This document shows, piece by piece, positions 32,253-40,964 of a stretch of DNA of 64,000 nt. The stretch is from assembly GCA_036389135.1 (NCBI GenBank), contig DASVQP010000129.1:1-64000 (forward strand), given 5' to 3'. Position 1 is the stretch's first letter. Each line of letters begins with the position of its first letter. The position numbers were made by a program, and so were the translations under genes. The notes beneath the pieces were generated by a model. It saw nothing but the letters and a program-made list of their open reading frames with translations, was not told the DNA's origin and did not search any database. The DNA is from Longimicrobium sp. (GTDB taxonomy: Bacteria > Gemmatimonadota > Gemmatimonadetes > Longimicrobiales > Longimicrobiaceae).

Positions 32253-34139
32253 ATGCCCGACTTCCGCGAGCTCCTGGCCGACGGCCGCCCACACCTCTTC
32301 GACGGGGCGATGGGGACGATGCTGTACGCCAAGGGGGTGTACATCAACCGCTGCTACGACGAGCTGTGCACCAGCCAGCCCGACCTGGTGGCGGACGTGC
32401 ACCGCGCCTACGTCAAGGCGGGCGCCGAGATCCTGGAGACGAACACCTACGGCGCCAACCGCGCCAAGCTGGCGCGCTACGGCCTGGAGGACCGCACGGC
32501 CGAGATCAACGCCTGCGCCGGCAGCCTCGCCCGCCGCGCCGCCGGCGACCGCGTCTTCGTCGCCGGCGCCATGGGGCCGCTCGGGATGCGCATCGAGCCG
32601 TTCGGCCCGACCTCGGCCGACGAGGCGCGCTCCATCTTTCGCGAGCAGGCGGAGGGGCTCGCCGAGGGCGGAGTGGACCTCTTCGTCCTGGAGACGTTCG
32701 CGGACCTGGAGGAGATCCACCAGGCGATCCTGGCGGTGCGGGAAGTCTGCGACCTCCCCGTGGTGGCGCACATGACGATCCGCGAGGACGGGCGCACCCC
32801 CTTCGGCACCGAGGCCGCCACGCTCGCCGAGCGGCTGGCCGGGTGGGGGGCGGAGGTGGTGGGGCTCAACTGCAGCGTGGGCCCCAGCGCCATGCTCGCC
32901 GCCACCGACGAGATGCTCGCCGCCACCGAGCGGCCGCTCATCATGCAGCCCAACGCCGGCCTCCCGCGCGACGTGGACGGGCGCACCATCTACATGGCGT
33001 CGCCGGAGTACATGGCCACGTACACGGCGCGCCTCATCCGCAAAGGCGTGCGCTTCGTGGGCGGCTGCTGCGGCACCACACCCGAGCACATTGCCAGCAT
33101 GGCGGGCGCGCTGCGCATGCTGGCCCCGGCGCAGTCCACGCGCGTTCACGCCGCCGCGCACGAGCCCGACAGCCGCGCCGTGGAGCCGGTGCCGCTGGCC
33201 GAGCGCTCGGAATGGGGCCGCAAGCTGGCCGCGGGCGAGTTCCTGACCACGGTGGAGATCGTCCCGCCGCGCGGCGTGAATCCGGCGCCGATGCTGGACG
33301 GCGTGCGCCTCCTGAAGGCGGCGGGCGTGGACGGCGTCAACGTGCCGGACGGCCCGCGCGCGCAGTCGCGGATGGGCGCGCTGGCCACGGCGCTCCTCAT
33401 CCAGCAGCAGGTGGGTATGGAGGCGGTGGTCCACTACGCCTGCCGCGACCGCAATCTGCTGGGGATGCTCTCGGACCTGCTGGGGGCGCAGGCGCTTGGG
33501 CTGCGCAACATGCTCTTCGTCACGGGCGACCCGCCCAAGATGGGGCCGTACCCCGACGCCACGGCCGTCTTCGACATCGACGCGATCGGCCTCACCAACC
33601 TCGCCGCGCGCCTCAACCGCGGCCTCGACCCCGGCGGCAACGTCCTGGGCGACGCCACCTCCTTCGTCCTGGGCGTGGGCGTCAACCCCGGCGCGGAGGA
33701 CCTGGAGCACGAGCTGCGGCGCTTCTACTGGAAGGTGGAGGCGGGGGCGGAGTACGCCATCACGCAGCCCGTCTTCGACCTGCGCCAGCTGGAGTCGTTC
33801 GTGGCGCGCATCGAGAAGGAGGGGATCCGCATTCCGATCATCGCCGGGATCTGGCCGCTGGTCTCCGCGCGCAACGCCGAGTTTCTCGCCAACGAGGTCC
33901 CCGGCGTCGTCGTCCCGCCCGAGGTCATGGAGCGCATGCGCCGCGCGAGCGACCTCGGCAAGGACGCCGCGGTGGAGGAGGGCACCCTGATCGCGCAGGA
34001 GATGCTGCGGGATTCGCTCCCGATCATCCAGGGGGTGCAGGTGAGCGCACCGTTCGGCCGCGTGCCGCTCGCGCTCCGGGTGTTCGAGGCGATCCCCGGG
34101 TGGCGCGGGGCGGCGGAGGCGCTGGCGGTGTCGGCGTAG
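32253..34139 (+). CDS. Homocysteine S-methyltransferase / methylenetetrahydrofolate reductase fusion
   Basis: 628 residues, the bifunctional arrangement known from YitJ-type proteins. Residues about 1-295 form a homocysteine-binding barrel (FDGAMGTMLY; zinc motif GGCCGT near 271; GLNCSVGP). Residues about 320-620 form a MetF-type TIM barrel (TTVEIVPPRG; LFVTGDPPKMG; AEYAITQPVFD). It should make 5-methyl-THF for MetH and may pass a methyl group to homocysteine itself. The genome therefore carries two homocysteine methyltransferase domains within 6 kb. The start ATG lacks an obvious ribosome-binding site. No SAM-II aptamer was seen before it. Confidence 0.93.
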   Translation: MPDFRELLADGRPHLFDGAMGTMLYAKGVYINRCYDELCTSQPDLVADVHRAYVKAGAEILETNTYGANRAKLARYGLEDRTAEINACAGSLARRAAGDRVFVAGAMGPLGMRIEPFGPTSADEARSIFREQAEGLAEGGVDLFVLETFADLEEIHQAILAVREVCDLPVVAHMTIREDGRTPFGTEAATLAERLAGWGAEVVGLNCSVGPSAMLAATDEMLAATERPLIMQPNAGLPRDVDGRTIYMASPEYMATYTARLIRKGVRFVGGCCGTTPEHIASMAGALRMLAPAQSTRVHAAAHEPDSRAVEPVPLAERSEWGRKLAAGEFLTTVEIVPPRGVNPAPMLDGVRLLKAAGVDGVNVPDGPRAQSRMGALATALLIQQQVGMEAVVHYACRDRNLLGMLSDLLGAQALGLRNMLFVTGDPPKMGPYPDATAVFDIDAIGLTNLAARLNRGLDPGGNVLGDATSFVLGVGVNPGAEDLEHELRRFYWKVEAGAEYAITQPVFDLRQLESFVARIEKEGIRIPIIAGIWPLVSARNAEFLANEVPGVVVPPEVMERMRRASDLGKDAAVEEGTLIAQEMLRDSLPIIQGVQVSAPFGRVPLALRVFEAIPGWRGAAEALAVSA

Positions 34140-34460
34140 AGGGCCCCCTCCCCCGCTCGTCACCTCGCGGCCCCTCCCCCAATAACTACCTGGGGGAGGG
34201 GCGTTTGCGTGCATGGGTGCGGGGCGGCGGGTTCGTCGCGGAGAGGGGCACGGGCAGCCACGCGGGGCGGCCCTACGAGGTTGCGGCGCTGGGAACGGAC
34301 AGCGGAGCGAGGTCGGGCACGGGCGTGATGAATCACGCCCCTACCACGGATGCCGTGGCAGGGGCGTATTTTCCTGGCCCCCGCTCTCGATAACAGAGGG
34401 CGGAGCCCTCTCCTGTTATCGGGAGAGGGGGCAGGCGAGTGTAACGAGCCGGGGGTGAGG
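34140..34460. repeat. Composite palindromic repeat block (inverted copy)
   Basis: It begins one base after the metF-fusion stop. It contains in reverse order the units of 9538-10020: CTCGTCACCTCGCGGCCCC, the hairpin CCCCTCCCCC/GGGGGAGGGG, the GGGCGTGATGAATCACGCCC palindrome (34322-34341), then a CTCTCGATAACAGAG/CTCCTGTTATCGGGAG hairpin and CCGGGGGTGAGGGCC next to the stop of the minus-strand gene. No gene is seen in it. Confidence 0.8.
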
Positions 34461-34462
34461 GC

Positions 34463-35137
34463 CTACCGCCGCGAGATGCGGTCGACCAGCACGTCCAGGT
34501 TGTGGTTGATGCGCAGGCCGTGCACGCCGTCCGTGGCGCTCATCTGGGTGCGCGGGAACTGCGCGACGCGCGCGCCGTTCACGATGAGCGTCACCGCCGT
34601 CGCGTTCACCGCGACGGAGACGAGGTTGCTCGCGCGGCCGTTGCGGTCCTGCTTGCGGATCGCGGCGTGCTCCGTCCAGTCGCGGATGTCGTGCACCTCG
34701 CTGCCCGCGCGGTGCTTCACGGCGTACTTGCCGTCGCCGCGAATCAGGAAGTAGAAGTACTCCACCGTCCCGGTCTCCAGGTTGCGCCCGCCGTAGAAGA
34801 TGCCGTACGCCTCCGGGTGCGTGGGCGCCTTGCGCTGGTTGAAGCGCGCCTGCACGGTGTACACGCCGCGCGCCTGGTCCGCCGGACGGTAGAGGATCGC
34901 CGCGGGGCCCGTGATGGCGTGGAACCCGCCGCTCATCGGCATGAAGTGCAGCTTGGTCATGTCCGAGTTGGCTCGGTCCGGGCGCGCCTTCCACCCGTCA
35001 GGGAGCTGCCCGCCTTCACCGTGCGTGTGCCCCGCGGCGTGCGCGTGGCCCTGCTGCTGCGCGGGAGCGTGGTTGTGCTGCGCCAGCGCGGGTGTGGCGC
35101 AGGCGAGAAGTGCGACCGCGGACAGGATGTGGCGCAT
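34463..35137 (-). CDS. Secreted His-rich protein with concanavalin-like domain
   Basis: 224 residues from the ATG at 35137 (signal peptide to about residue 20, LAQH; GGAG upstream). The mature N-terminus is strikingly His-rich (HNHAPAQQQGHAHAAGHTHG), a likely metal-binding or metal-buffering stretch. The rest (about 45-224) resembles a jelly-roll/concanavalin-like domain of the DUF1080 kind, with strands around FYGGRNLETG, FYFLIRGDGKYAV and a final GLRINHNLDVLVDRI. No catalytic residues are evident. An export or periplasmic location is clear; the ligand is unknown. Confidence 0.82.
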   Translation of the reverse strand: MRHILSAVALLACATPALAQHNHAPAQQQGHAHAAGHTHGEGGQLPDGWKARPDRANSDMTKLHFMPMSGGFHAITGPAAILYRPADQARGVYTVQARFNQRKAPTHPEAYGIFYGGRNLETGTVEYFYFLIRGDGKYAVKHRAGSEVHDIRDWTEHAAIRKQDRNGRASNLVSVAVNATAVTLIVNGARVAQFPRTQMSATDGVHGLRINHNLDVLVDRISRR

Positions 35138-35242
35138 GGAGAAGCTCCGGTGCTGGGGTTCGGATCGACGTGCTACGACAAAGCTACGCCGCCGCGCCCG
35201 GTGTGCCAAGGCGCGGCGGCGTGAAGTCGGTCTGGCCGGGGC

Positions 35243-35893
35243 TCAGAGCGGGAGGTGGAAGAACAGGTAAAAGCCGTTCACCATCAGCACCGTGCCCGTC
35301 ATCGCCATGGCGACGGCGAACCAGAGCACCTTGCGCGAGTTGGCCAGGATGGCGACCGATCCCATCACGATGGCGATCTGCAGGAGGACGCCCGAGTAGT
35401 CGAAGTTGGCGTCCTGCTCCGCGGCGCGCTCGCGAGCCTCTTCGTAGCTGCGGGCCTGCACCGAGAGCTGCTTCTTCCCCTCGCCGCGCATGGGGTCGTT
35501 GGGCGCGGCGGCATCGGGCTCGTCGTCGTAGCGCGCGATCGTCTGCTTGTACGCCGCGATCTTGGCCTCTGCCTTCGCGCGCGCCTCTGGGGAGAGGGAC
35601 GGGCTCAGCGCCAGCATCGTCTCCAGGTCGTCCACGGCCAGGCGGTACGAGGTCTGGCGCACGTTCTTGGCCTGGTAGAAGCTCCAGGTGTCGCTCGCCT
35701 TGATGTTGTTGTGGATCATGTCCTCGCCCACGTTGCCTCCGCCCAGCGTCGCGATCGCCAGCAGCACGGCCATGATGGCGATGACCAGCGCCGTCACGTT
35801 GCGGAAGCGGTCGTCCGAGGCGTGCTCGGCGCGCTCCTCGCGCATCTCCTCGCGTATTTCGCTGATCAGCTCCGCGGCATCGGTGGCTTCCAT
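35243..35893 (-). CDS. DUF4337 family membrane protein
   Basis: 216 residues from the ATG at 35893. An acidic/basic N-terminal helix (ELISEIREEMREERAEH) precedes one membrane helix (about 38-58), a soluble middle with charged coiled-coil segments (about 60-160) and two C-terminal membrane helices. The pattern, including NNIKASDTWSFYQAKNVRQ, matches DUF4337. Its function is not established. The frame is open farther upstream but without coding character. Confidence 0.87.
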   Translation of the reverse strand: MEATDAAELISEIREEMREERAEHASDDRFRNVTALVIAIMAVLLAIATLGGGNVGEDMIHNNIKASDTWSFYQAKNVRQTSYRLAVDDLETMLALSPSLSPEARAKAEAKIAAYKQTIARYDDEPDAAAPNDPMRGEGKKQLSVQARSYEEARERAAEQDANFDYSGVLLQIAIVMGSVAILANSRKVLWFAVAMAMTGTVLMVNGFYLFFHLPL

Positions 35894-36007
35894 CGCGTTC
35901 TCCTGGGGGGGCGTTCTGCGGATTGTGTTTCTTGCTACCCGGGAGAGTAGCACGGGAGCAAGATCGGAAGCTGCCGAGTGATGCGCAAGTCCCTCGAACA
36001 GCGGTTT

Positions 36008-36050
36008 CACACAGAGACGCGGAGGGTAAAAGCGAGGGCACAGAGGAACG
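36008..36050. repeat. CACAGAG repeat, single arm
   Basis: TTTCACACAGAGACGCGGAGG followed by GAGGGCACAGAGGAAC; one arm of the family seen paired at 23671 and 60732. It lies just beyond the 3' end of the minus-strand peptidase gene. Confidence 0.55.
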
Positions 36051-36055
36051 GCGTT

Positions 36056-37207
36056 TCAGCGCACGGCGTTGTAGCGGCGGAGGATTTCGAGAGTGCGGTC
36101 CAGGGGGAGCGCCTCGACAGTGGTGCCGCGGGAGCGGACGGTGGTGGCGCGGAAGAGCGAGTTGAGGATGGCCTCCTCCGTGGCCTCGGCGGCGGCCTGG
36201 AAGATGGGGGAGAGTGCGTCGTTGGGGAGCTCGGCGGTGGCGGCGGGGGTGGTGCCTGCGCGGCGCCGCACCGTGGCGGCGGTGGAGAAGGCGATCACGT
36301 AGTCGCCGGATCCGTTGGTCATGCTGGCGCCCGTCCGCGCGAGGCCGCTGAGGGCCCGGCGGGCGATGCGGTCCAGGTTGCGCGCGTCCACCGGCGCATC
36401 CGTGGCCAGCACGATCATGATGCTGCCGTCCGCGCGGTCCTCGTGCACGGGCGGGATGGCGGCCAGCTCGCGCTGGAAGGCGAAGCGCCCCAGCTCGCGT
36501 CCCACCGGCGCACCGTTGATGGTCAGCACGCCGCCGAAGTTGCTCTGCACCAGCACGCCCACCGTGTAGCCGCCCAGCGACGCCGGCAGCCTGCGCGAGC
36601 TGGTGCCGATGCCGCCCTTCCACCCGAACGCCACCGTCCCCGCGCCCGCGCCTACGGAGCCCTCCTCCACCGGCCCCGCGGACGCGCTCTCCAGCGCGCG
36701 CACCACGTGCTCCGGCCGGATGGGACGCGCGCGGATGTCGTTGAGGGTGCCGTCGTTGGTCTCGCCCGCGACGGGGTTGATGGAGCGCACGTCCTCCATT
36801 CCGGGCTGCGCCAGGAGCCACCCCGCCATCGCGTCCGCCGCCCGCCACACGCACAGGGTGCAGGTGAGCAGGATGGGCGTCTCCAGTTCGCCCAGCTCCC
36901 GCACCTGCGTGAAGCCCAGCAGCTTGCCGAAGCCGTTCCCCACGTGGATCGCCGCCGGCACGCGCTCACGGAAGAGATTGCCCGCGTGCGGCAGGATGGC
37001 GGTGATGCCGGTGCGCACCGAATCGCCCTCGCTCACCGTCACCTGCCCCACGCGCACCCCCTCGACGTCGGTGATCGCGTTGGCGGGCCCGGTGGGGAGG
37101 ATGCCGATCACCACCCCAGCTTCGCGGGCGCGCGGGCGCTGCGCGGATGACGGAGTGGCGCCCATCAGCGCCAGGAGCAGTACGAGGGCATGCGCGGAGC
37201 GGGTCAC
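36056..37207 (-). CDS. P1-family (DmpA/BapA-like) aminopeptidase, secreted
   Basis: 383 residues with a signal peptide (to SSAQR, about 23). It belongs to the DmpA-type N-terminal-nucleophile hydrolases, which self-cleave before a serine. The expected nucleophile is the Ser in VLVQSNFGG (about 222), with GNGFGK, AGETNDG and GWKGGIGTSSR as further family signatures. Members cut N-terminal residues from peptides, amides and beta-peptides; the natural substrate here is unknown. Export makes a periplasmic scavenging role likely. It is followed on the genome by unrelated genes and is probably monocistronic. Confidence 0.9.
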   Translation of the reverse strand: MTRSAHALVLLLALMGATPSSAQRPRAREAGVVIGILPTGPANAITDVEGVRVGQVTVSEGDSVRTGITAILPHAGNLFRERVPAAIHVGNGFGKLLGFTQVRELGELETPILLTCTLCVWRAADAMAGWLLAQPGMEDVRSINPVAGETNDGTLNDIRARPIRPEHVVRALESASAGPVEEGSVGAGAGTVAFGWKGGIGTSSRRLPASLGGYTVGVLVQSNFGGVLTINGAPVGRELGRFAFQRELAAIPPVHEDRADGSIMIVLATDAPVDARNLDRIARRALSGLARTGASMTNGSGDYVIAFSTAATVRRRAGTTPAATAELPNDALSPIFQAAAEATEEAILNSLFRATTVRSRGTTVEALPLDRTLEILRRYNAVR

Positions 37208-37277
37208 GGGCTCGGGAGGGATGCGGGGGCGGATGGGTGTGCCGCATCTTGCTCCGGGGGCGGCGTGGTGTCAAGGC

Positions 37278-37362
37278 GGGCCCTCACCCCCGCTCGTTCC
37301 TCGCTGCCCCCTCTCCCGATAACAGGAGAGGCTGCGCCTCTGTTATCGAGAGAGGGGGCGTG
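37278..37362. repeat. C-rich hairpin repeat (copy of 17120 type)
   Basis: CCCTCACCCCCGCTCGTTCC then CTCCCGATAACAGGAG and CTCTGTTATCGAGAG, which can pair. It lies upstream of the minus-strand peptidase gene. The rest of 37363-37645 is gene-free, with only short fragments resembling nothing known. Confidence 0.7.
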
Positions 37363-37645
37363 GGTCCGCGGCGTCAGATGCCATCGACTTCGAGCGCACC
37401 CAACCCTGTGCAGCGCGCTCCGCGGGAGCCCACTACGCGCTCGAGCTGCGCTCCAACATGCGCGGTCTATTGTGGACTGCGGGACCGTATGTATGTTCCA
37501 CCGCCCGTGAGGTGACCCAATTGCCGATTTGCATGCAGGGTCAGCTCTATCCGCACACGGTGCGGAAGCGATCTTCCTCAACTGAATCTGGTGGTACAGC
37601 CAATCTGTACTGGTTTCGGGAGCCGAGCCCACCCCTCACGCCCCT

Positions 37646-39448
37646 ATGTCCTCCGTACATCCCATTGAACTCGGACCCGAAGACCTCCGCGATTCCGGGT
37701 GGGACGCGGCCGTTGCTTCGGCAAGCGACCTAGAGTTTTACGAGATCGCGAAATCGTTGTACGCGGCCGCGGATGCCGCGCGTGCGCGCGGTGAGCCGCG
37801 CAAAGAAGCGGCTCTTAGGCTCCTGGCAGACATCTCGTCTTTTCAGCTAAGCGCCGATCAGCACCCGCACCCATTCCGACCCTGGATCGCCACCGGCGTC
37901 TCGCCTGAGACTGTCACGCGCGAACAAGTAGAAGCGTTGCGTGTCTTCGCTCCCGATGTTGGACACCCCTGGTTGCGGGCGCGGTTGGCGGACTTCGTGT
38001 GGGTGTATGGGCGTGGGTTTCCAATGGCTCGCCTCGCGGTGGGGGCGTATTTGGAACTCGCGGGTGATCTCGGCCGCAACACATCGCGCTCCTTCCCGCC
38101 TATGCGCGCTCTAGAGCGCGCGGTGGAGCTTGCAGCTAGGCTGGGCCCAAAGACCGAGCCGTTCCGAGACGTTGCCGCCCTCGTCCGCCGGATGATCGAC
38201 GAGCTTGGTGTGACGGACACAGGGATGCTGTCACTTCGGCTGTCCACCCTTGCGCTCCGCTTCCGCTTGGACGATCCGGTGCGGCTCCACCGCATAGCAG
38301 TGGAGACTGCGGAGCGGTCAGAGGAACTGGCGGATTGGCACCGGGCCGAGCGTTACTGGCTCCTCGCGGAAGATCTCGCGGCGGGTGCCCAAGATGCGGA
38401 AGGGCGCCAAGAGGCGTTGCGCAGGGTGGCGGAGACCTACGTGCAACGCGCAGCCGAAATTGCGGACCGTCCACACATTGGGAGGATCACGGCCGCCTCC
38501 CACTTGCAGCGCGCGGTAGTAGCCCTCCGGCGCGCCGGGGGGATGCAGGAGCGGACGGCTGAGGTAATACGTCTCATGATGGAATATCAGCGTGATATCC
38601 CAGGCGCGTTGCTCCCCTACTCTTATGAGATGCCGTTGGGCGACCTTGTGGCGGACGCAGAGAAGGCGGTCTCGGGCAAGGATTTACCCGCTGCGCTCCT
38701 TGCGTTCGCATTTTATTCATCTATTCCAGCGTATGCAGACCTGAAGCGGCGGGCCGAGGAGGCGGCTGAAAAGTACTTCTTCAGGAAGTTCTTTCCCGCG
38801 GTGCAGCACAACCGTGAGGGGCGAGTGGTAGCGCGCCAGGGTTCAGTTGACTCCGCCGATCCTGGTGAGCGGGAGGCGGCCTTGCGAGTGGACATGGTTC
38901 AGCACGCCGCGATGATTCATCAGGCGATGGTCCGCGGGGCCATTATCCCCTCGTGCCGCGTGATCATCGACGAGCACCCGCTACGCGTAGATGACTTCTT
39001 CTGGATCGTCGCGAACAACCCGCTGATTCCCGCAGGACGCGAGTTGCTCTACGCAGAGGCGTTTTACGCGGGGTTCTCAGGGGATATGCCGAAGGCGATC
39101 CACATTCTAGTGCACCAGGTGGAGCACTCCATCCGCGAGTTGTTGCGACAAAACGGGGTAATGGTGACCGCCCTCAACGACGAGGGAATCCAGATGGAGC
39201 GGAACTTGAACACGCTGCTCGGCCAGGCTGAACTGGTGGATCTGCTCGGTCCCGATATGGTGTTCGCCCTCCGGAGCTTGCTCGTTGAGAAATTTGGTCC
39301 CAACCTGCGGAACGAGGTCGCGCACGGTTTGATGGACTACAGGGACTTCCTGTCGGACGCATGTCACTACTTCTGGTGGCTGTGCTTCCGGCTCGTGAGC
39401 ATCCCTATGATTGAATCCATTGGTACACAGGAAACGACCTCAGACTGA
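37646..39448 (+). CDS. DUF4209-type protein with HEPN-like RxxxxH motif
   Basis: 600 residues, mostly alpha-helical, no signal peptide or membrane segment. The C-terminal third (about 475-590) matches DUF4209 as I know it: VEHSIRELLR, LNDEGIQMERNLN and LRNEVAHGLMDY. RNEVAH (Arg555-His560) fits the RX4-6H catalytic motif of HEPN ribonucleases, and the preceding His/Glu helix fits the HEPN helix bundle. HEPN proteins often act in toxin-antitoxin, abortive infection or RNA processing; a role here is inference. Codon use is visibly less GC-biased than the neighbours (for example GAATATCAGCGTGATATC at 38581), suggesting acquisition. It stands alone, without a partner antitoxin. Confidence 0.8.
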   Translation: MSSVHPIELGPEDLRDSGWDAAVASASDLEFYEIAKSLYAAADAARARGEPRKEAALRLLADISSFQLSADQHPHPFRPWIATGVSPETVTREQVEALRVFAPDVGHPWLRARLADFVWVYGRGFPMARLAVGAYLELAGDLGRNTSRSFPPMRALERAVELAARLGPKTEPFRDVAALVRRMIDELGVTDTGMLSLRLSTLALRFRLDDPVRLHRIAVETAERSEELADWHRAERYWLLAEDLAAGAQDAEGRQEALRRVAETYVQRAAEIADRPHIGRITAASHLQRAVVALRRAGGMQERTAEVIRLMMEYQRDIPGALLPYSYEMPLGDLVADAEKAVSGKDLPAALLAFAFYSSIPAYADLKRRAEEAAEKYFFRKFFPAVQHNREGRVVARQGSVDSADPGEREAALRVDMVQHAAMIHQAMVRGAIIPSCRVIIDEHPLRVDDFFWIVANNPLIPAGRELLYAEAFYAGFSGDMPKAIHILVHQVEHSIRELLRQNGVMVTALNDEGIQMERNLNTLLGQAELVDLLGPDMVFALRSLLVEKFGPNLRNEVAHGLMDYRDFLSDACHYFWWLCFRLVSIPMIESIGTQETTSD

Positions 39449-39524
39449 GGAGCCCCATTCCGACGTTAGTCTGGGGCGAATCACGCCGAGAAGATGACAA
39501 CGGAAGGCCACCTGCTCGGCATTG

Positions 39525-39752
39525 CGCAGCGCCCCTCTTGTCACGCAAGGGGCGCAACTCATCGCACCCGCGCACGGTTCGCTCCGCCGCCTCTCGCGCG
39601 CACGCCAACCTCGTAGGGGCCGCCCCACGTGGCTGCCCGCGCCCTCCCCCGCGACGCCCCACGCCCTCCGCACCGACGTATGCTAAACGCCCCTCCCCCA
39701 GTTTGTTATTGGGGGTGGGGCCGCGAGGTGACGAGCGGGGGTGGGGGCCCGC
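39525..39752. repeat. Composite palindromic repeat block (copy C)
   Basis: Plus-oriented copy of the 9538 block, ending four bases from the stop of the minus-strand aldo/keto reductase. Shared text includes GGGGCCGCCCCACGTGGCTGCC, AAACGCCCCTCCCCCAG with its pairing arm TTGGGGGTGGGG, and CCGCGAGGTGACGAGCGG. Confidence 0.8.
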
Positions 39753-39756
39753 CCCC

Positions 39757-40854
39757 TCAGTCCGCCGCCGCCATCTCCGCGCCGACAACCGGGTACCCGT
39801 CGCCCTCGTAGCGGTACACGGGGCCGAGCGGCTCGCCCTCGCGCTGCATGGTGCCCTTGTAGCGCATGTGGTCCTCGTGCACGCCGAAGTTGGTGCGCTG
39901 CAGCTCAGCGATGCGCGACAGGTCGTCGGCGGTGAGGTCGGGGAGGTCGGCGGCCGCGGCGAACTCCTCCAGCTGCTCCACGTTGTAGATGTTGGGGAGC
40001 GTCGTCATCACGGCCGGCGAGGCGAGGAGCCACTTGAGCGATGCCTGCCCGAGCGTCATCCCGCGACCCTCGTGCAAGAATCGGAGCGACTCCAGCTTCT
40101 GCAGGCCGTTGATCAGCCAGCTGCGCGGGCGGTGGCGGCGGTGGTCGTTCTTGGCGAACTCGGTGTCGGCCGTGTACTTCCCCTCCAGCATCCCGCTGGA
40201 GTGCGTCACGCGCACCTGGATCCCCGTGCGGCCGCTCTGCTCTGCGGCCTCGGTGAGGATCTGCCCCGGGAACGGCTCGAGGATGTTGTTGATGAGCTGG
40301 AGGTTCTGCGCGTGGCGCTCGCGGACCAGGTCCAGCCCCTCGAAGAGGTAGCCGTTGGACGGGCCCAGCGCGCCGCCCCACGCGCGGATCTTCCCCTCCT
40401 GCCGCAACGCCTCCAGCGTCTCCCAGATCGCGTCGTCGGGGACGTGCTCCTCGTGCGCGTTGTGGTAGGAGACGATGTCGATCACGTCCGTCCCCAGGCG
40501 CTTCAGCGACTCCTCGACGGCGAAGCGCAGGTACTCCGGATCGGCGCTGTGGGGGATCTCCTGCTGGCCGCGGCGCGCGTCGGGGTGGCTGTAGAAGTCG
40601 TAGCCCACCTTGGTGGTGATGACCACCCGGTCGCGCCGGTCGCTGAAGGCGCGGCGCAGCAGCTCGTCCGCGCGCCCGTTGCCGTACGTGTCCGCGGAGT
40701 CGAAGAGGGTGATCCCCAGGTCGTACGCGCGGTGCAGCATCGCGACGGCCTCGTCGTCCGTGAACTCGCCCCACCACCCGGCTGCGAGGGTCCACAGCCC
40801 GAACCCCACCTCGCTGACGGTGATGTCGGTGCCGGGATAAGTGCGGTATTTCAT
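39757..40854 (-). CDS. Aldo/keto reductase
   Basis: 365 residues forming a single TIM-barrel oxidoreductase. The catalytic tetrad is visible: Asp52 and Tyr57 (FDSADTYGNG), Lys82 (ITTKVG) and His131 (VSYHNAH). It should reduce carbonyl compounds with NADPH in the cytoplasm. The C-terminal 40 residues beyond the barrel (GVHEDHMRYKGTM) are conserved-looking but of unknown use. An isolated gene, flanked on both sides by repeats; the physiological substrate cannot be inferred. Confidence 0.92.
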   Translation of the reverse strand: MKYRTYPGTDITVSEVGFGLWTLAAGWWGEFTDDEAVAMLHRAYDLGITLFDSADTYGNGRADELLRRAFSDRRDRVVITTKVGYDFYSHPDARRGQQEIPHSADPEYLRFAVEESLKRLGTDVIDIVSYHNAHEEHVPDDAIWETLEALRQEGKIRAWGGALGPSNGYLFEGLDLVRERHAQNLQLINNILEPFPGQILTEAAEQSGRTGIQVRVTHSSGMLEGKYTADTEFAKNDHRRHRPRSWLINGLQKLESLRFLHEGRGMTLGQASLKWLLASPAVMTTLPNIYNVEQLEEFAAAADLPDLTADDLSRIAELQRTNFGVHEDHMRYKGTMQREGEPLGPVYRYEGDGYPVVGAEMAAAD

Positions 40855-40886
40855 AGAACCTCGGTGTGATGAAAGTACCGGGTGGA

Positions 40887-40959
40887 AAGTGCCAAGTGCC
40901 CAGTGCCTAGTGCTCAGTTACGAAGTTACTAGGCACTGAGCACTTGGCACTAGGCACTC
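40887..40959. repeat. AAGTGCC inverted repeat (copy 2 of 2)
   Basis: AGTGCCAAGTGCCCAGTGCCTAGTG pairs with CACTAGGCACTGAGCACTTGGCACT style words on the right across a CAGTTACGAAGTTAC centre. It occupies nearly all of the gap between the purF stop and the reductase start. Confidence 0.75.
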
Positions 40960-40964
40960 GCCGT

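Noticed and set aside
37363-37645. Small gene before the DUF4209 gene
   Set aside because: Open frames are short, overlap in several phases and show no coding character.
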